This document shows, in pieces, positions 17,768-26,802 of a stretch of 40,908 nucleotides of DNA. Numbering within the stretch: position 1 is the first letter of the stretch; the number at the start of each line of letters is the position of its first letter. This stretch comes from Terriglobia bacterium (GTDB lineage: Bacteria > Acidobacteriota > Terriglobia > Bryobacterales > Bryobacteraceae): assembly GCA_020073325.1 (NCBI GenBank), contig JAIQFJ010000005.1:1-40908 (forward strand). Reading direction: 5' to 3'. The notes under the pieces were generated by a model. That model was not told where the DNA came from and did no database searches. It saw only the letters and a list, made by a program, of their open reading frames with translations. Made by a program: the position numbers and the translations under genes.

Positions 17768-19237
17768 TCATTCACCCGGTCTCTGCCGGGTGTACAGCGT
17801 GTAATAACTGTTGGAAAAAGCCAGACGGTATTGTCGATTTAAGAAGTCAGCGATATAAGTCCGGACCGGCTGCGGCGCATCCTTTATATAGGACTCGTAA
17901 CGCGGATCGAGAACGATATTATCCGGAGTTTGTCCGGTATAGAAGCCAAGCCGGGGATCGTCCAGAACATTTTCGAAGCCCAGCCCGAAACCGAGCTCGG
18001 CGGTTCCCATCGTGAATGTGCCGGGAGCGACGTGTTCGATCAACGGCATATAGGTCTTGCGATATTTGTCCTGCACGATCACCATCGCGGGATAGGCCAG
18101 TTGCAGGCCGATAAAGGCAGCCATCGCAGCGGTCCAGGCAGACCGCCGGGGCACCGCAAGAGCGAGCAGCGCGGCCAGCGGGAAGACGAGATAGATCAGG
18201 TACCACGGCTGTTTCGCGCCCTCGAACAACAACAGGATCATGGCGATGAGCCCAGCCTGGACGAGCGCGACTTTCGCAAGAGGATTTCTGCGCAGGCGCG
18301 GCGTGGCGAGGACCGCGATCACGGCCGTAAGATAGGCGGCGAGAATCAGAAGCCGCACGTCGGCGAGGCGGCTCCAGGCGGATCCCATGGTGTAGCCTCC
18401 GATGTAGCGCTCGACAACTTCGCGCCGAACAGCGAGCAGCGGCAGCTTCCAGGGCCACAGCCGCTCGCCTGAATTTCCGCCGAATTGCGCGAGGAAAAAT
18501 TGGGGCGCGCGGGCGATGTAGAGTCCCCAGGCGGCGGCGCCGGCCGCATACGGAATCGCGGCGATCGCGATGCGACGCGCGCCGTCGAAGTAGAACTGGA
18601 GGCAGACCAGCGACGCAAACGCGGCGAGTCCGCCGATGGGATGCGTCAACCCGCTGGCGGCGACAAAGGCATGCGCGACCAGCACGGCTGTGGTGAGTTT
18701 CGACGCGCGCAGCGTCAGATAGCTGGCCTGCGCGGCGGCTCCGAAGGCGAGGCTGAGCATGTCGCTACGGCCGGTTCCGGCCAGAACCAGGAACGAAGTG
18801 TCGACGGCGATCAGTCCCATAACGAAAAGCGCCAGTCTCTCCCGCGACGTGATACGCCGTACGACGATGTAGAAACACAGCAACGCCGCGAGTCCCGCAA
18901 CTGCGGACAGCATGCGTGCCGAAAACAGGCTCGGCCCGAAGATCCGGTCCCACGCGGCCTGCACCAGGATGTGGACCGGCATGATCCAGTACGTTTTCTG
19001 ATCGATGCCTGTGAGAAACGTGCCGGCGCTCTCGAGCACCGGTGACCCCATATTTCCGTGGCGAATCAGATGGAGCGCCGGATCGGCGTACCAGCCTTCG
19101 TCGCAGATGGGAATTTTCGTGAGACTGAGGGCGGCGGCGATCAGCATATAGGCGGAGGCGATGACTGCAAGCGTCACGCGGCGTGCGTGGGCACGCAGAA
19201 CCGCGTCGTCTGTGGCTGGCTCAACTGCTGTCTGCAC
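17768..19237 (-). CDS. GT39-type membrane glycosyltransferase (ArnT/PMT-like)
   Basis: A protein of about 489 residues with roughly ten membrane helices. After the first helix comes PICDEGWYADPA (D46-E47 in this numbering), the periplasmic acidic pair expected of GT-C family 39 enzymes (ArnT, protein O-mannosyltransferases). These transfer sugars from polyprenyl-phosphate donors to lipids or proteins at the outer face of the inner membrane. The region about 110-135 (VVRRITSRERLALFVMG) and the long helical middle fit the PMT_2 layout. The acceptor is unknown; the downstream GH18 gene suggests an envelope-sugar context. GTG at 19235-19237, with GGAG 8 nt upstream, is chosen over a GTG 14 codons earlier that gives a Cys/Arg-rich N-terminus. 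Confidence 0.85.
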   Translation of the reverse strand: MQTAVEPATDDAVLRAHARRVTLAVIASAYMLIAAALSLTKIPICDEGWYADPALHLIRHGNMGSPVLESAGTFLTGIDQKTYWIMPVHILVQAAWDRIFGPSLFSARMLSAVAGLAALLCFYIVVRRITSRERLALFVMGLIAVDTSFLVLAGTGRSDMLSLAFGAAAQASYLTLRASKLTTAVLVAHAFVAASGLTHPIGGLAAFASLVCLQFYFDGARRIAIAAIPYAAGAAAWGLYIARAPQFFLAQFGGNSGERLWPWKLPLLAVRREVVERYIGGYTMGSAWSRLADVRLLILAAYLTAVIAVLATPRLRRNPLAKVALVQAGLIAMILLLFEGAKQPWYLIYLVFPLAALLALAVPRRSAWTAAMAAFIGLQLAYPAMVIVQDKYRKTYMPLIEHVAPGTFTMGTAELGFGLGFENVLDDPRLGFYTGQTPDNIVLDPRYESYIKDAPQPVRTYIADFLNRQYRLAFSNSYYTLYTRQRPGE

Positions 19238-19379
19238 CGGACAAGCTCCGCGCGGATGTCGCGTTACATCGCGACACACAACGCCTGCATTGAAGTGAGC
19301 ATGTACGCTTCCAGCGGGAAGTCGATCATTTACCGGGATCGGGCGGGCAAAGAATCAAGGGAAGGTGCGCGAAGTGGAA

Positions 19380-21692
19380 TCACTCTTCCACGGTTTCGAC
19401 CGACTCGAGGGGCGCAAGGGGAAGGCTGAAAGAAAACGTGGATCCCTCGCCGACGCGGCTGCTGACCCAGATACGGCCGCGCTGTCCTTCGACCAGCCTC
19501 TTCGACAATTCCAGGCCGAGCCCCGTCCCGCCGATTTTACGGGTCGCCGTGTTGTCGACGCGGAAGAAGCGCGTGAAGAGCTTGGGCAGGGCTTCTTCGG
19601 GGATCCCGATGCCCCGATCTCTGACCGAGATCACCACTTCCCGGACGCCTTCGGTTGCCGAGAGTTCGATGGCGCTGCCGCGCGGAGAAAACTTGCGTGC
19701 GTTCGACAGAAGATTGTCGAGCACCTGCCGCACGCGCTCGCCGTCGGCGGAGACCAGCGGCAGCGATTGATTCACCTGCAGGCGCAGCGTGTGGTCTCCG
19801 TCGCCGGTGCTGAACAACTGCGCCGCTTCGCGAACCACGCGCTCGATCGCCATGGGCCTGGTGTGGAAGCGCTCGCGTCCGGCGGCGATCCGTTCCAGAT
19901 CGAGAAAATCGTTGACCAGTTCCGTCAGGCGGCGGCTTTCGCGATGAATGATGTGCAGAAACCGGCGCATTCGTTCCTGCGGGAAATCGCGGGTGAGCAT
20001 CAGTTCGGCGAAGCCGTAGAGGCTGGTGAGGGGCGTGCGAAGCTCGTGGCTGACGGTGGAGATCAGATCGTTCTTCAACTGTTCGATCTCTTTGTGATGC
20101 GTGATGTCGACCTGGACGCCGACGAAATGCGTCACCGCTCCATCCGCACTGTGGATCGGCGTGATGGAAAGACGATTCCAGAAAGTTCGCCCATCCTTGC
20201 GCATATTGAGTAGCTCCACGACGCAAGGACGGCGCTCAAGGATCGCGCCGCGAATTTCGGCTACGGCGGCAGGATCGGCCCCGGCGCCTTGCAGGAAGCG
20301 GCAATTGCGGCCGAGCACGTCGGCGGCGTGGTATCCGGTCAGCGTTTCGAAGGCGGGGTTCACGTAGACCAGCGGCTGGTCCGGCGCGAGCGCGTCGGAA
20401 ATGGTGATCCCTTCGCTGGCCGCGGCGACCGCCCGCTGGAACAGGACGAGCTCGGCCTCGGCCTCGGTCTTGCGGCGCATGGCGAGCTGCAGCTCGGCGT
20501 TGTTGCGATTCAGATCGTCGGTGCGCTGCGCGACGCGCAATTCCAGCTCGTCGTTCATGCGCCGCAACTGCGCGTGGGAGGCGAGCATCCGGGACGTCAT
20601 GAACTCAAGTCCGCGATGCAGCTCGGCGATTTCCGCGGCGGCGCCGGCGCGAAGCTGGGGAAGGCGCATATCGGGCTCGCGGCCCTCGGCCACGGCTTCG
20701 ACCAGATTGTGGCCGCTTGCGGCGAGATGTTCGAGCGGACGCGTCACGCGCAGCGCGGCCATGCGCGCGACCACCAGGCACAGCAGTGTTCCCGCGCCGA
20801 GCCCGGCCAGCAGATTGCGAAGCCAATCCAACATCGTCGCGCCGAAATTCGAGGCCGGCTCAAAGACGAAAACCTTCCAGCCATAATGCGACCCGCCCGC
20901 GGATTGCGCCACGATATAGTTCCGCGTTCCTTCGCGCTCGGCAAACGGCGTGGCCGCCTGCCGGCGCACGAGAGAGGTCGAAGAAAGGTCCTGAAGCGGC
21001 GCAAATGGGAGCGAGGGACTCGAATAGGCGACGCGATTCGCGCCGTCGACAATGACGATCGCCGTGGAGCGGTTGCTGTACTCCGCCGCGAACTGGCGGA
21101 GCTTCTGCAGGTCGAGCGATCCTTCCACGATTCCGGCGGGCTTGCCCGCGGTGTCCACATACGCGCGGGCCACGGCGACCAGCGGATCCGTGCCGAGGCC
21201 GCGGCCGCGAAAGGTTCCCGAGACGAACGGCTCCGGCGATTGCATGGCGCGCCGGAAGTATTCGCGGTCCCCGACATCGCCCGCGCCGGGCGACCGCACC
21301 AGCGCGCCGTCGGGACGAATCGCCATCATCACATTTCCGTTTTGATTCGCCACCAGCATGGTGAGAAACCCGGGATAATTTTCGCGAAACGTGCGGATCG
21401 CTTCGCGCCACACAGCGGGATTCCTGCGGTGCTCCGGCGGAACGATTCGCGCGAGCGCGTCGACGGCCTGGGTGTGGCGATCGATGTAGTCGTCGATGCG
21501 GCGCTGAATCGCGCTGGCGCGGCCCGCCGTGCTTCCGGCCGTGCTGATTTCGCGAATCCGATAGGAGCGCTGTGCGTCCATCAGGCTGACGATCAGGACC
21601 GGAACGGCGGCCACCGCGAGCAACACGCGAAAGAGCTGCGTGCGCAGCAGCGGCGGACGGGCGGGCTCCGCAAATGGGTTGGTTCCCGTCAC
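19380..21692 (-). CDS. LOV-domain membrane sensor histidine kinase
   Basis: A 770-residue kinase. TM1 (about 18-37), periplasmic dCache-like sensor (about 45-280), TM2 (about 291-314), HAMP-like linker (about 315-370) and coiled coil (370-420) precede a PAS domain of LOV type (about 422-532). This domain has GRNCRFLQG with the photoreactive cysteine C464 (codon 20301-20303), plus N496 in LLNMRKDG, N506 in FWNRL and Q527 in VGVQ, matching the flavin-contact residues of plant LOV2. HisKA carries VSHELRTP (H549), and the HATPase has NLLSNARKFSP, DRGIGI and GGTGLGLEL. It should bind FMN and respond to blue light as well as to a periplasmic ligand. The start is GTG with AGGAG 4 nt upstream. It lies 7 bp after a receiver gene and downstream of an HD-GYP gene in one operon. 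Confidence 0.93.
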   Translation of the reverse strand: MTGTNPFAEPARPPLLRTQLFRVLLAVAAVPVLIVSLMDAQRSYRIREISTAGSTAGRASAIQRRIDDYIDRHTQAVDALARIVPPEHRRNPAVWREAIRTFRENYPGFLTMLVANQNGNVMMAIRPDGALVRSPGAGDVGDREYFRRAMQSPEPFVSGTFRGRGLGTDPLVAVARAYVDTAGKPAGIVEGSLDLQKLRQFAAEYSNRSTAIVIVDGANRVAYSSPSLPFAPLQDLSSTSLVRRQAATPFAEREGTRNYIVAQSAGGSHYGWKVFVFEPASNFGATMLDWLRNLLAGLGAGTLLCLVVARMAALRVTRPLEHLAASGHNLVEAVAEGREPDMRLPQLRAGAAAEIAELHRGLEFMTSRMLASHAQLRRMNDELELRVAQRTDDLNRNNAELQLAMRRKTEAEAELVLFQRAVAAASEGITISDALAPDQPLVYVNPAFETLTGYHAADVLGRNCRFLQGAGADPAAVAEIRGAILERRPCVVELLNMRKDGRTFWNRLSITPIHSADGAVTHFVGVQVDITHHKEIEQLKNDLISTVSHELRTPLTSLYGFAELMLTRDFPQERMRRFLHIIHRESRRLTELVNDFLDLERIAAGRERFHTRPMAIERVVREAAQLFSTGDGDHTLRLQVNQSLPLVSADGERVRQVLDNLLSNARKFSPRGSAIELSATEGVREVVISVRDRGIGIPEEALPKLFTRFFRVDNTATRKIGGTGLGLELSKRLVEGQRGRIWVSSRVGEGSTFSFSLPLAPLESVETVEE

Positions 21693-21699
21693 GGATCTC

Positions 21700-22077
21700 C
21701 TATTCGATTTGCGAGGAAGCGAGCAGCGATTCGACCTGCCGGACCAGTTCGAGCGGACTGAAGGGCTTCGACAGAAACGCGCTGGCTCCGGCGGAGATTC
21801 CGGCCTGGCGATCCTCGGCCTGGCTGCGCGCCGTCAACAGAATGACGGGAATGGCACGCGTCGCGGGGTCGGCTTTCAGCGCGCGAACCACGTCGACGCC
21901 GGACATGCCGGGCATCATCCAATCCATCACCACCAGCGAGGGCAGCTCGGCGCGCGCGATCGAGAGGGCTTCGCTGCCGCTCTGCGCTTCGAGGATTTCG
22001 TAATCGGCGTCTTCGAGCGTCGCCTGCAACAGCAGCCTGAGTTCTTCCTGATCGTCGACGAGCAAGATCTTGGGCAT
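21700..22077 (-). CDS. Single-domain response regulator (CheY-like receiver)
   Basis: A 125-residue lone receiver domain: acidic pocket VDDQEE, phospho-acceptor Asp in VVMDWMMPGMSG, Thr in LLTARS and Lys in FLSKPFSP. It has no output domain, so it works by protein-protein contact. Start ATG 22077 has AAGGA at proper spacing; an in-frame upstream start would fall in the HD-GYP tail. It sits between the HD-GYP gene (17-bp gap) and the LOV kinase gene (7-bp gap). This makes it the obvious phospho-acceptor for the LOV kinase and a candidate regulator of the phosphodiesterase. That link is inferred from gene order. Confidence 0.93.
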   Translation of the reverse strand: MPKILLVDDQEELRLLLQATLEDADYEILEAQSGSEALSIARAELPSLVVMDWMMPGMSGVDVVRALKADPATRAIPVILLTARSQAEDRQAGISAGASAFLSKPFSPLELVRQVESLLASSQIE

Positions 22078-22094
22078 TCCAGTTTCCTTTCCGG

Positions 22095-22919
22095 TCAGAG
22101 TTCCCACGCGGCGTCATCGCCGCAGTTCCGAAAGATTTCTTCAAATTCGCGATGCATGGTTTCGAACAGGCGCAACAGTTGTGGATCGAAATGTTCGGGG
22201 CGGCTGCGGTCGTCGCCGTCCAGAATGATGGCGACCGCGGTCGCGTGATCGAGCAGCGGCTTGTAAGCCCGGCGCATCCGCAGCGCGTCGTAGGTATCGG
22301 CCAGCTTGACGATGCGTCCCTCGATGGGGATCTGTTCCCCGGCCAGGCGATTGGGATAGCCCGTACCGTCGTAATGTTCGTGATGCGTGGCGGCGATGCG
22401 GCAGGCCGTTTTGAGCAGCGGCGAGTTGGACCCGTCGAGCACCTGCGCCCCGATGCGCGTATGCTCCCGCATCAGCGCCCATTCGCTTTCGTCGAGCTTT
22501 CCGGGCTTCCGCAGAATCGCGTCGGGAACGCCGATTTTTCCGACGTCGTGAAGCTGCGAGGCCCGGAATATACGGTCGGCGTAGCGTCCCGATCCGTTGA
22601 GCCGCTGGCAGGCCAGGCGCGCGTACAGGCCGACGCGCCAGATATGCGCGCCGGTTTCTTCATCGCGAAAACGGGAAGCTTTAAGCAGCCGCACCGCGGT
22701 TTCCTCCTGCGCCTGCGCCACTTCATTGGCGCGCTCGCGCTCGCTGCGGCGAACGTGGCGAAAATCGATGGCGAAGGCTTTCAGTTGACGCTGCGCGGCG
22801 GCGAGCTGCTCGCCGCGATCCAGCAGGATCTGTTCCTGTCTGGCGATGTAGCTCTGCAGCGAGTGAAGATCGCTCCGCGCGATCGCGTCGCTGATTTCAG
22901 GCGGGCACGTGAGCAGCAT
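22095..22919 (-). CDS. HD-GYP domain c-di-GMP phosphodiesterase
   Basis: A protein of about 274 residues with a helical N-terminal part (LHSLQSYIARQEQILLDRGEQ region, coiled-coil-like) and a complete HD-GYP domain. Present are ETGAHIWRV, the metal-binding HDVGKIG, the REHTRIGAQVL helix, HHEHYDGTGYP (full HHExxDGxGYP consensus) and KLADTYDAL. All metal ligands of active c-di-GMP hydrolases are present, so degradation to pGpG/GMP is predicted. The start is uncertain. ATG 22919 leaves a 176-bp divergent promoter region; an in-frame ATG at 23093 would add 58 Gly/Ser/Arg-rich residues and abut the divergent gene. First gene of the operon with the receiver and LOV kinase. Confidence 0.9.
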   Translation of the reverse strand: MLLTCPPEISDAIARSDLHSLQSYIARQEQILLDRGEQLAAAQRQLKAFAIDFRHVRRSERERANEVAQAQEETAVRLLKASRFRDEETGAHIWRVGLYARLACQRLNGSGRYADRIFRASQLHDVGKIGVPDAILRKPGKLDESEWALMREHTRIGAQVLDGSNSPLLKTACRIAATHHEHYDGTGYPNRLAGEQIPIEGRIVKLADTYDALRMRRAYKPLLDHATAVAIILDGDDRSRPEHFDPQLLRLFETMHREFEEIFRNCGDDAAWEL

Positions 22920-23019
22920 TTGCCCGAAAGAATGCACGTTTTGCGCCGAACCGCGGATGGCGGCAAGTGCCCGCAATTCAATGCCAATCGCGTTTCCCGC
23001 AGCCGCCGGCTTTCCCGAT

Positions 23020-23039
23020 TCCGAACCCGCGGGTTCGGA
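23020..23039. promoter_or_regulatory. Perfect 20-bp palindrome in divergent promoter region
   Basis: TCCGAACCCGCGGGTTCGGA is fully self-complementary. It lies 101 bp from the HD-GYP start (22919) and 57 bp from the hybrid-kinase start (23096), the right place for a dimeric repressor or activator site controlling both. It could also be a stand-alone palindromic repeat. Confidence 0.45.
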
Positions 23040-23095
23040 TCGCGAACCTCGCTCATACTTCCGGCGGATAGGGCCGATGAGAAGTAGGAACATCC

Positions 23096-25429
23096 GTGCC
23101 TGCCATCGAGATTCCCGCACCGATCCCGGAAAGCGTCCCGTTCGATTTGGAGCAGATGCGGTCGATCTTGAGACATTTGAAGGAAGTCGTGTTTCAAACG
23201 GATGCCGCGGGCCGCTGGACCTACCTGAGTCCGGCATGGTCGGAAATTACAGGCTTCGCGGTCGAGGAAACGCTCGGGCGCGTCTTCCTGGATGCGGTGC
23301 ATCCCGACGATCGCGAGGGCAACCTGGAGCGATTCCGGCCGCTGATCGCGCGCGAAAAGGAGTCGTGCCGGCATGAGGTGCGCTACCTGCGCAAGAATGC
23401 CGAGCCATGCTGGATCGAGGTGCATGCGCGGCTGACGCTCGACCGGCATGGGGAAATCATCGGGACATCGGGCACGCTTTCCGACGTCACGGCGCGGCGG
23501 ATCGCGACCGACCGGCTGCGCGAGACGACGGCCGAATTGCAGAAGCGCGAGACGCTGCACGAGGCCATGATGGCGGCAAGCCCGATCGGACTGCTGGTGG
23601 TCGATCCCGCGAGCGACCGGATTCTGCGGGTCAGCGACCGTTTTTGCGAGCTGACATGCCTGGCGGGCGCGGCGGATGCGATGCGCCGGGGGTTGATTTC
23701 CGCCTCCGATCTGCGGGAGGCCATCCGTTTGCAGACCGCCGACGGCGTCGGCGCGCGCGATCTGCTGCGCGGTCCGAACCGCCAGGAAATCACGATGCGC
23801 GACGGCCGCGTGCTTTCGATTCATGGGACCGAGGTCCGCGACCCTGCGCACGGCAGTTACGGCTGCCTCTTCGGCGTCGAAGACGTGACCGCGATGAAAG
23901 ATGCCGAGCGCGCGATGCTGTCGGCGCGGGCCGAGATGGAACGCCACGCCGACCAGCGCACACGCGAGCTTTCGAGCGCGCTTCACCGGCTGCGCGAGAG
24001 CGAGGAGTTATATCGGACCGTAGTCGAAACGTCGCCCGACGCCCTGCTCTTCACCAGCATGGAGGGGCGCGTGGAAATGGTGAACGAGCGCGCGGTGTCG
24101 CTGTTCCATTGGGAATCCGCCGAGGCGATGGACGGGTTGCGCATCGAACATCTGGTGAAGGCCGAATCCGCGTCCGCTCTGCGAAACGCCTGGGAGGAAA
24201 CGCGCCGCGGCGCTTCGCAGAACGTGGAGTGCTGGCTGCGGCGCCACGACGGCTCCCTCTTTTTTGCCGACATCAGCGGATCGATCGTGCCGGACCCCTC
24301 CGGCGGTACGCGCTTTCTGGTGGTGGATATTCGCGACAACACTCCCCGGCGCCAGTTGGAAGAGCAGCTTCTACAGGCCCAGAAAATGGACGCGGTGGGG
24401 CGACTCGCAGGCGGCGTCGCGCACGACTTCAACAATCTGCTGACGGTGATCAAGGGCTACAGCGAGCTGCTGCTGAAGAAACTTCCCGCGGGCGAGACCA
24501 CCACGAACCGCGTCGCGCAGATCGCCAGGGCCGCGGATCGAGCGGCGGGGCTGGTGGGACAACTGCTCGCGTTCAGCCGCAAGCAGTCGGTGGAGCCGAA
24601 AATCATCGATGTCAATCGGGCGATCACGGACCTGCACAAGATGCTGCGGCGGCTGATCGGAGAAAACATCGCGCTCGACAGCGTACTCGATCCCCGCGCG
24701 GGCTGCGTGCGGATCGATCCCACGCAATTCGATCAGATGATCATCAACCTGGCGGTGAACGCGCGCGACGCGATCGGGGAATCGGGTCGAATTACGATTC
24801 GCACGCACGCGCTCGATTCGGCCGTGGCGATTTCGATCGCCGACACCGGCGCGGGGATGACGGAAGAAGTCCGGTCGAAAATTTTCGAGCCGTTCTTTAC
24901 GACGAAAGAGGTCGGCAAAGGGACCGGGCTGGGATTGTCGACGGTGTACGGGATCGTCGAGCAGGCGGGCGGCAGAATCGTCGTAACGACGGCCCCTGGC
25001 GAGGGAACCACGATGGAAGTACGGTTCGGCTCGACGGTTCCCGAAAACGCCGCGTCGGAGGAGGAGGGCGACGGCGAGTCGGCGCGAGGCTGCGGAACGA
25101 TTCTGGTGGCGGAGGACGAAGACCTGGTGCGCGCGATGATCGTCGAAACGCTGGAGGATCGCGGCTACCGCGTGATCGAAGTGCGCGACGGCCGCGAAGC
25201 GATCGAGGCTGCCCGGGCTGCCGGGCCGATCGACCTGTTGTTGTCCGACGTGGTGATGCCGCAGATAAGCGGCACGCAGTTGCGCGACGAAATTTCGCGC
25301 ATCCGTCCGGAGACGCGCGTCATCCTGATGTCGGGCTACGCCGAGCATGACACGTCGCAGGAAGCGTGGCTGCAAAAGCCCTTCGATCCGCGCACGCTGG
25401 CCGACCGGGTCAGGGACGTGCTGCGCTGA
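23096..25429 (+). CDS. Triple-PAS hybrid histidine kinase with C-terminal receiver
   Basis: A 777-residue cytoplasmic protein without membrane segments. PAS 1 (about 20-135; [16 protein letters not shown], then a PAC motif ending TLSDVTARR), degenerate PAS 2 (about 155-270), coiled coil (270-300) and PAS 3 (about 303-418) are followed by HisKA with [14 protein letters not shown] (H443). The HATPase domain has [17 protein letters not shown] and [13 protein letters not shown] receiver (about 650-777) follows, with phospho-acceptor D718 in LLLSDVVMP and K761 in LQKPF. The AHDFNNLL type is common in hybrid kinases that dephosphorylate or relay internally. None of the PAS domains has the LOV cysteine. 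The start is GTG with AGGA 6 nt upstream. It is divergent from the HD-GYP operon and ends 1 bp from the convergent NtrC-type regulator. Confidence 0.93.
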   Translation: MPAIEIPAPIPESVPFDLEQMRSILRHLKEVVFQTDAAGRWTYLSPAWSEITGFAVEETLGRVFLDAVHPDDREGNLERFRPLIAREKESCRHEVRYLRKNAEPCWIEVHARLTLDRHGEIIGTSGTLSDVTARRIATDRLRETTAELQKRETLHEAMMAASPIGLLVVDPASDRILRVSDRFCELTCLAGAADAMRRGLISASDLREAIRLQTADGVGARDLLRGPNRQEITMRDGRVLSIHGTEVRDPAHGSYGCLFGVEDVTAMKDAERAMLSARAEMERHADQRTRELSSALHRLRESEELYRTVVETSPDALLFTSMEGRVEMVNERAVSLFHWESAEAMDGLRIEHLVKAESASALRNAWEETRRGASQNVECWLRRHDGSLFFADISGSIVPDPSGGTRFLVVDIRDNTPRRQLEEQLLQAQKMDAVGRLAGGVAHDFNNLLTVIKGYSELLLKKLPAGETTTNRVAQIARAADRAAGLVGQLLAFSRKQSVEPKIIDVNRAITDLHKMLRRLIGENIALDSVLDPRAGCVRIDPTQFDQMIINLAVNARDAIGESGRITIRTHALDSAVAISIADTGAGMTEEVRSKIFEPFFTTKEVGKGTGLGLSTVYGIVEQAGGRIVVTTAPGEGTTMEVRFGSTVPENAASEEEGDGESARGCGTILVAEDEDLVRAMIVETLEDRGYRVIEVRDGREAIEAARAAGPIDLLLSDVVMPQISGTQLRDEISRIRPETRVILMSGYAEHDTSQEAWLQKPFDPRTLADRVRDVLR

Positions 25430-25430
25430 G

Positions 25431-26768
25431 TCAGCGCAGTTGGTAGTCTTTCAGTTTTTTGTACAGCGTCGTTTTTCCGATGCCCAGCACCTTCGCCGCG
25501 CGGACGCGATGGCCGCGCGTGGATTCGAGCGCCTCGGAGATTGCCTTGCGTTCGACCGTTTCCAGTTTTCCGATCGCTGCCCCGGCGGATGGGACACTGT
25601 CACGAACTTCGGGCGCCAGGTCGCGCGGCTCGATCCGCGGGCCGTCGCTCACCGCGATCGCACGCTCAACGTGATTGCGCAATTCACGGACATTGCCGGG
25701 CCAGGAATGGCGCGCCAGCAGATCGAGCGCCGTGCGCGAAATTCCCGCCACCGGGTTGCCTGGACCGCGCTCCTGGTCGACGAAGGCCAGCGCGAGAGCG
25801 GCGATGTCCTCGCTCCGGTCGCGCAGCGGAGGAACGCGGACGGGCAGAACGTTCAAGCGGAAGTACAGGTCCTGGCGAAACGTCCCGTCCTTCACGGCGG
25901 CTTCCAGGTCGCGATGGGTGGCGGCGACAATGCGCGCTTCAAAAGGCTGCGGCTGATTGGCGCCCACCGGGCGAATTTCGCGCTGTTGTATCGTGCGCAG
26001 CAGCTTCGCCTGCATCTCCAGCGGCAATTCGCCCACCTCGTCGAAGAATACGGTTCCCCGTTTCGCCGCCGCGAGCAGACCCACCCGCCGCTGCGATGCG
26101 CCGGTGAAGGCGCCGTGCGTGTGCCCGAACAGCTCGCTTTCGATCAGCGCCGGACTGAGCGCGGCGCAATCGACCGCCACGAAAGGATCGCCCGCGCGCG
26201 GACCGCATTCGTGGATCGCGCGAGCCACCAGTTCCTTGCCGGATCCGCTCTCGCCCGAAATGAGCACCGCCTGCGGCCGCTGTGCGATTTTCAGGATCAG
26301 CCGGTACAGATCGAGCATCACCGGCGACGCTCCGATCATCCCGCCCGGTCCGCGGCCCGTGCGCAACTGATCGCGCAGCAGGCGATTTTCGGCCGACATT
26401 TCTTTGCGTTCCGCCAGGCGGGCGACGCGCGTGATCAGCTCGTCGATCGAGAACGGTTTGCGGACATAATCGTACGCGCCCAGGCGCAGCGCGGCGACGG
26501 CGCTTTCGACGGTGGCGTAGCCGGTCATCAGGATCACGTCGGTCCGCCGAAAGTTTTCGCGAATTTCGGCGAGCAGTTCGAGGCCGCTCATTTCCGGCAT
26601 GGAAAGATCGCTCAACACGATTTCGCGTGGCGCGGCCGCCAGCGCCACAAGCGCCTCGCGCGCGGAAGCGGCGCTCGCAACCGCATATCCGTCACCGGCC
26701 AGCGCATCGGCGCACAGGGCGCGGATATCCGGCTCATCGTCGACGATCAGAATGCTGGACGCACGCAT
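25431..26768 (-). CDS. NtrC-family sigma-54-dependent response regulator
   Basis: A 445-residue transcriptional activator. Receiver (1-120, D54 in VLSDLSMPEM, Lys in VRKPF), AAA+ sigma-54 interaction domain (about 143-370) with Walker A GESGSGKE (172-179), the sigma-54-contacting loop GAFTGA (219-224), Walker B VFFDE (240-244) and the RLNVLPVRVPPLRDR segment, and a Fis-type helix-turn-helix (RAAKVLGIGKTTLYKKL) at the C-terminus. Phosphorylation would drive oligomerisation and sigma-54 promoter opening. The closest kinase is the convergent PAS hybrid kinase, 1 bp away stop-to-stop, a likely but unproven partner. No clear sigma-54 promoter (GG-N10-GC with flanks) was found in this window, so its targets are probably elsewhere. 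Confidence 0.95.
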   Translation of the reverse strand: MRASSILIVDDEPDIRALCADALAGDGYAVASAASAREALVALAAAPREIVLSDLSMPEMSGLELLAEIRENFRRTDVILMTGYATVESAVAALRLGAYDYVRKPFSIDELITRVARLAERKEMSAENRLLRDQLRTGRGPGGMIGASPVMLDLYRLILKIAQRPQAVLISGESGSGKELVARAIHECGPRAGDPFVAVDCAALSPALIESELFGHTHGAFTGASQRRVGLLAAAKRGTVFFDEVGELPLEMQAKLLRTIQQREIRPVGANQPQPFEARIVAATHRDLEAAVKDGTFRQDLYFRLNVLPVRVPPLRDRSEDIAALALAFVDQERGPGNPVAGISRTALDLLARHSWPGNVRELRNHVERAIAVSDGPRIEPRDLAPEVRDSVPSAGAAIGKLETVERKAISEALESTRGHRVRAAKVLGIGKTTLYKKLKDYQLR

Positions 26769-26802
26769 ACCGGAGTGCTTATCGGCCGCGTCCGGCGAAA
26801 CT

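Noticed and set aside
17771-17789. Terminator between the GT39 and GH18-3 genes
   Set aside because: ACCCGG...CCGGGT forms a short hairpin, but it is within the last GT39 codons and is not followed by a T tract in the direction of transcription.
22920-23093. N-terminal extension of the HD-GYP protein from ATG 23093
   Set aside because: The extra residues are Gly/Ser/Arg-rich, include the translated 20-bp palindrome, and would leave no promoter for either divergent gene.
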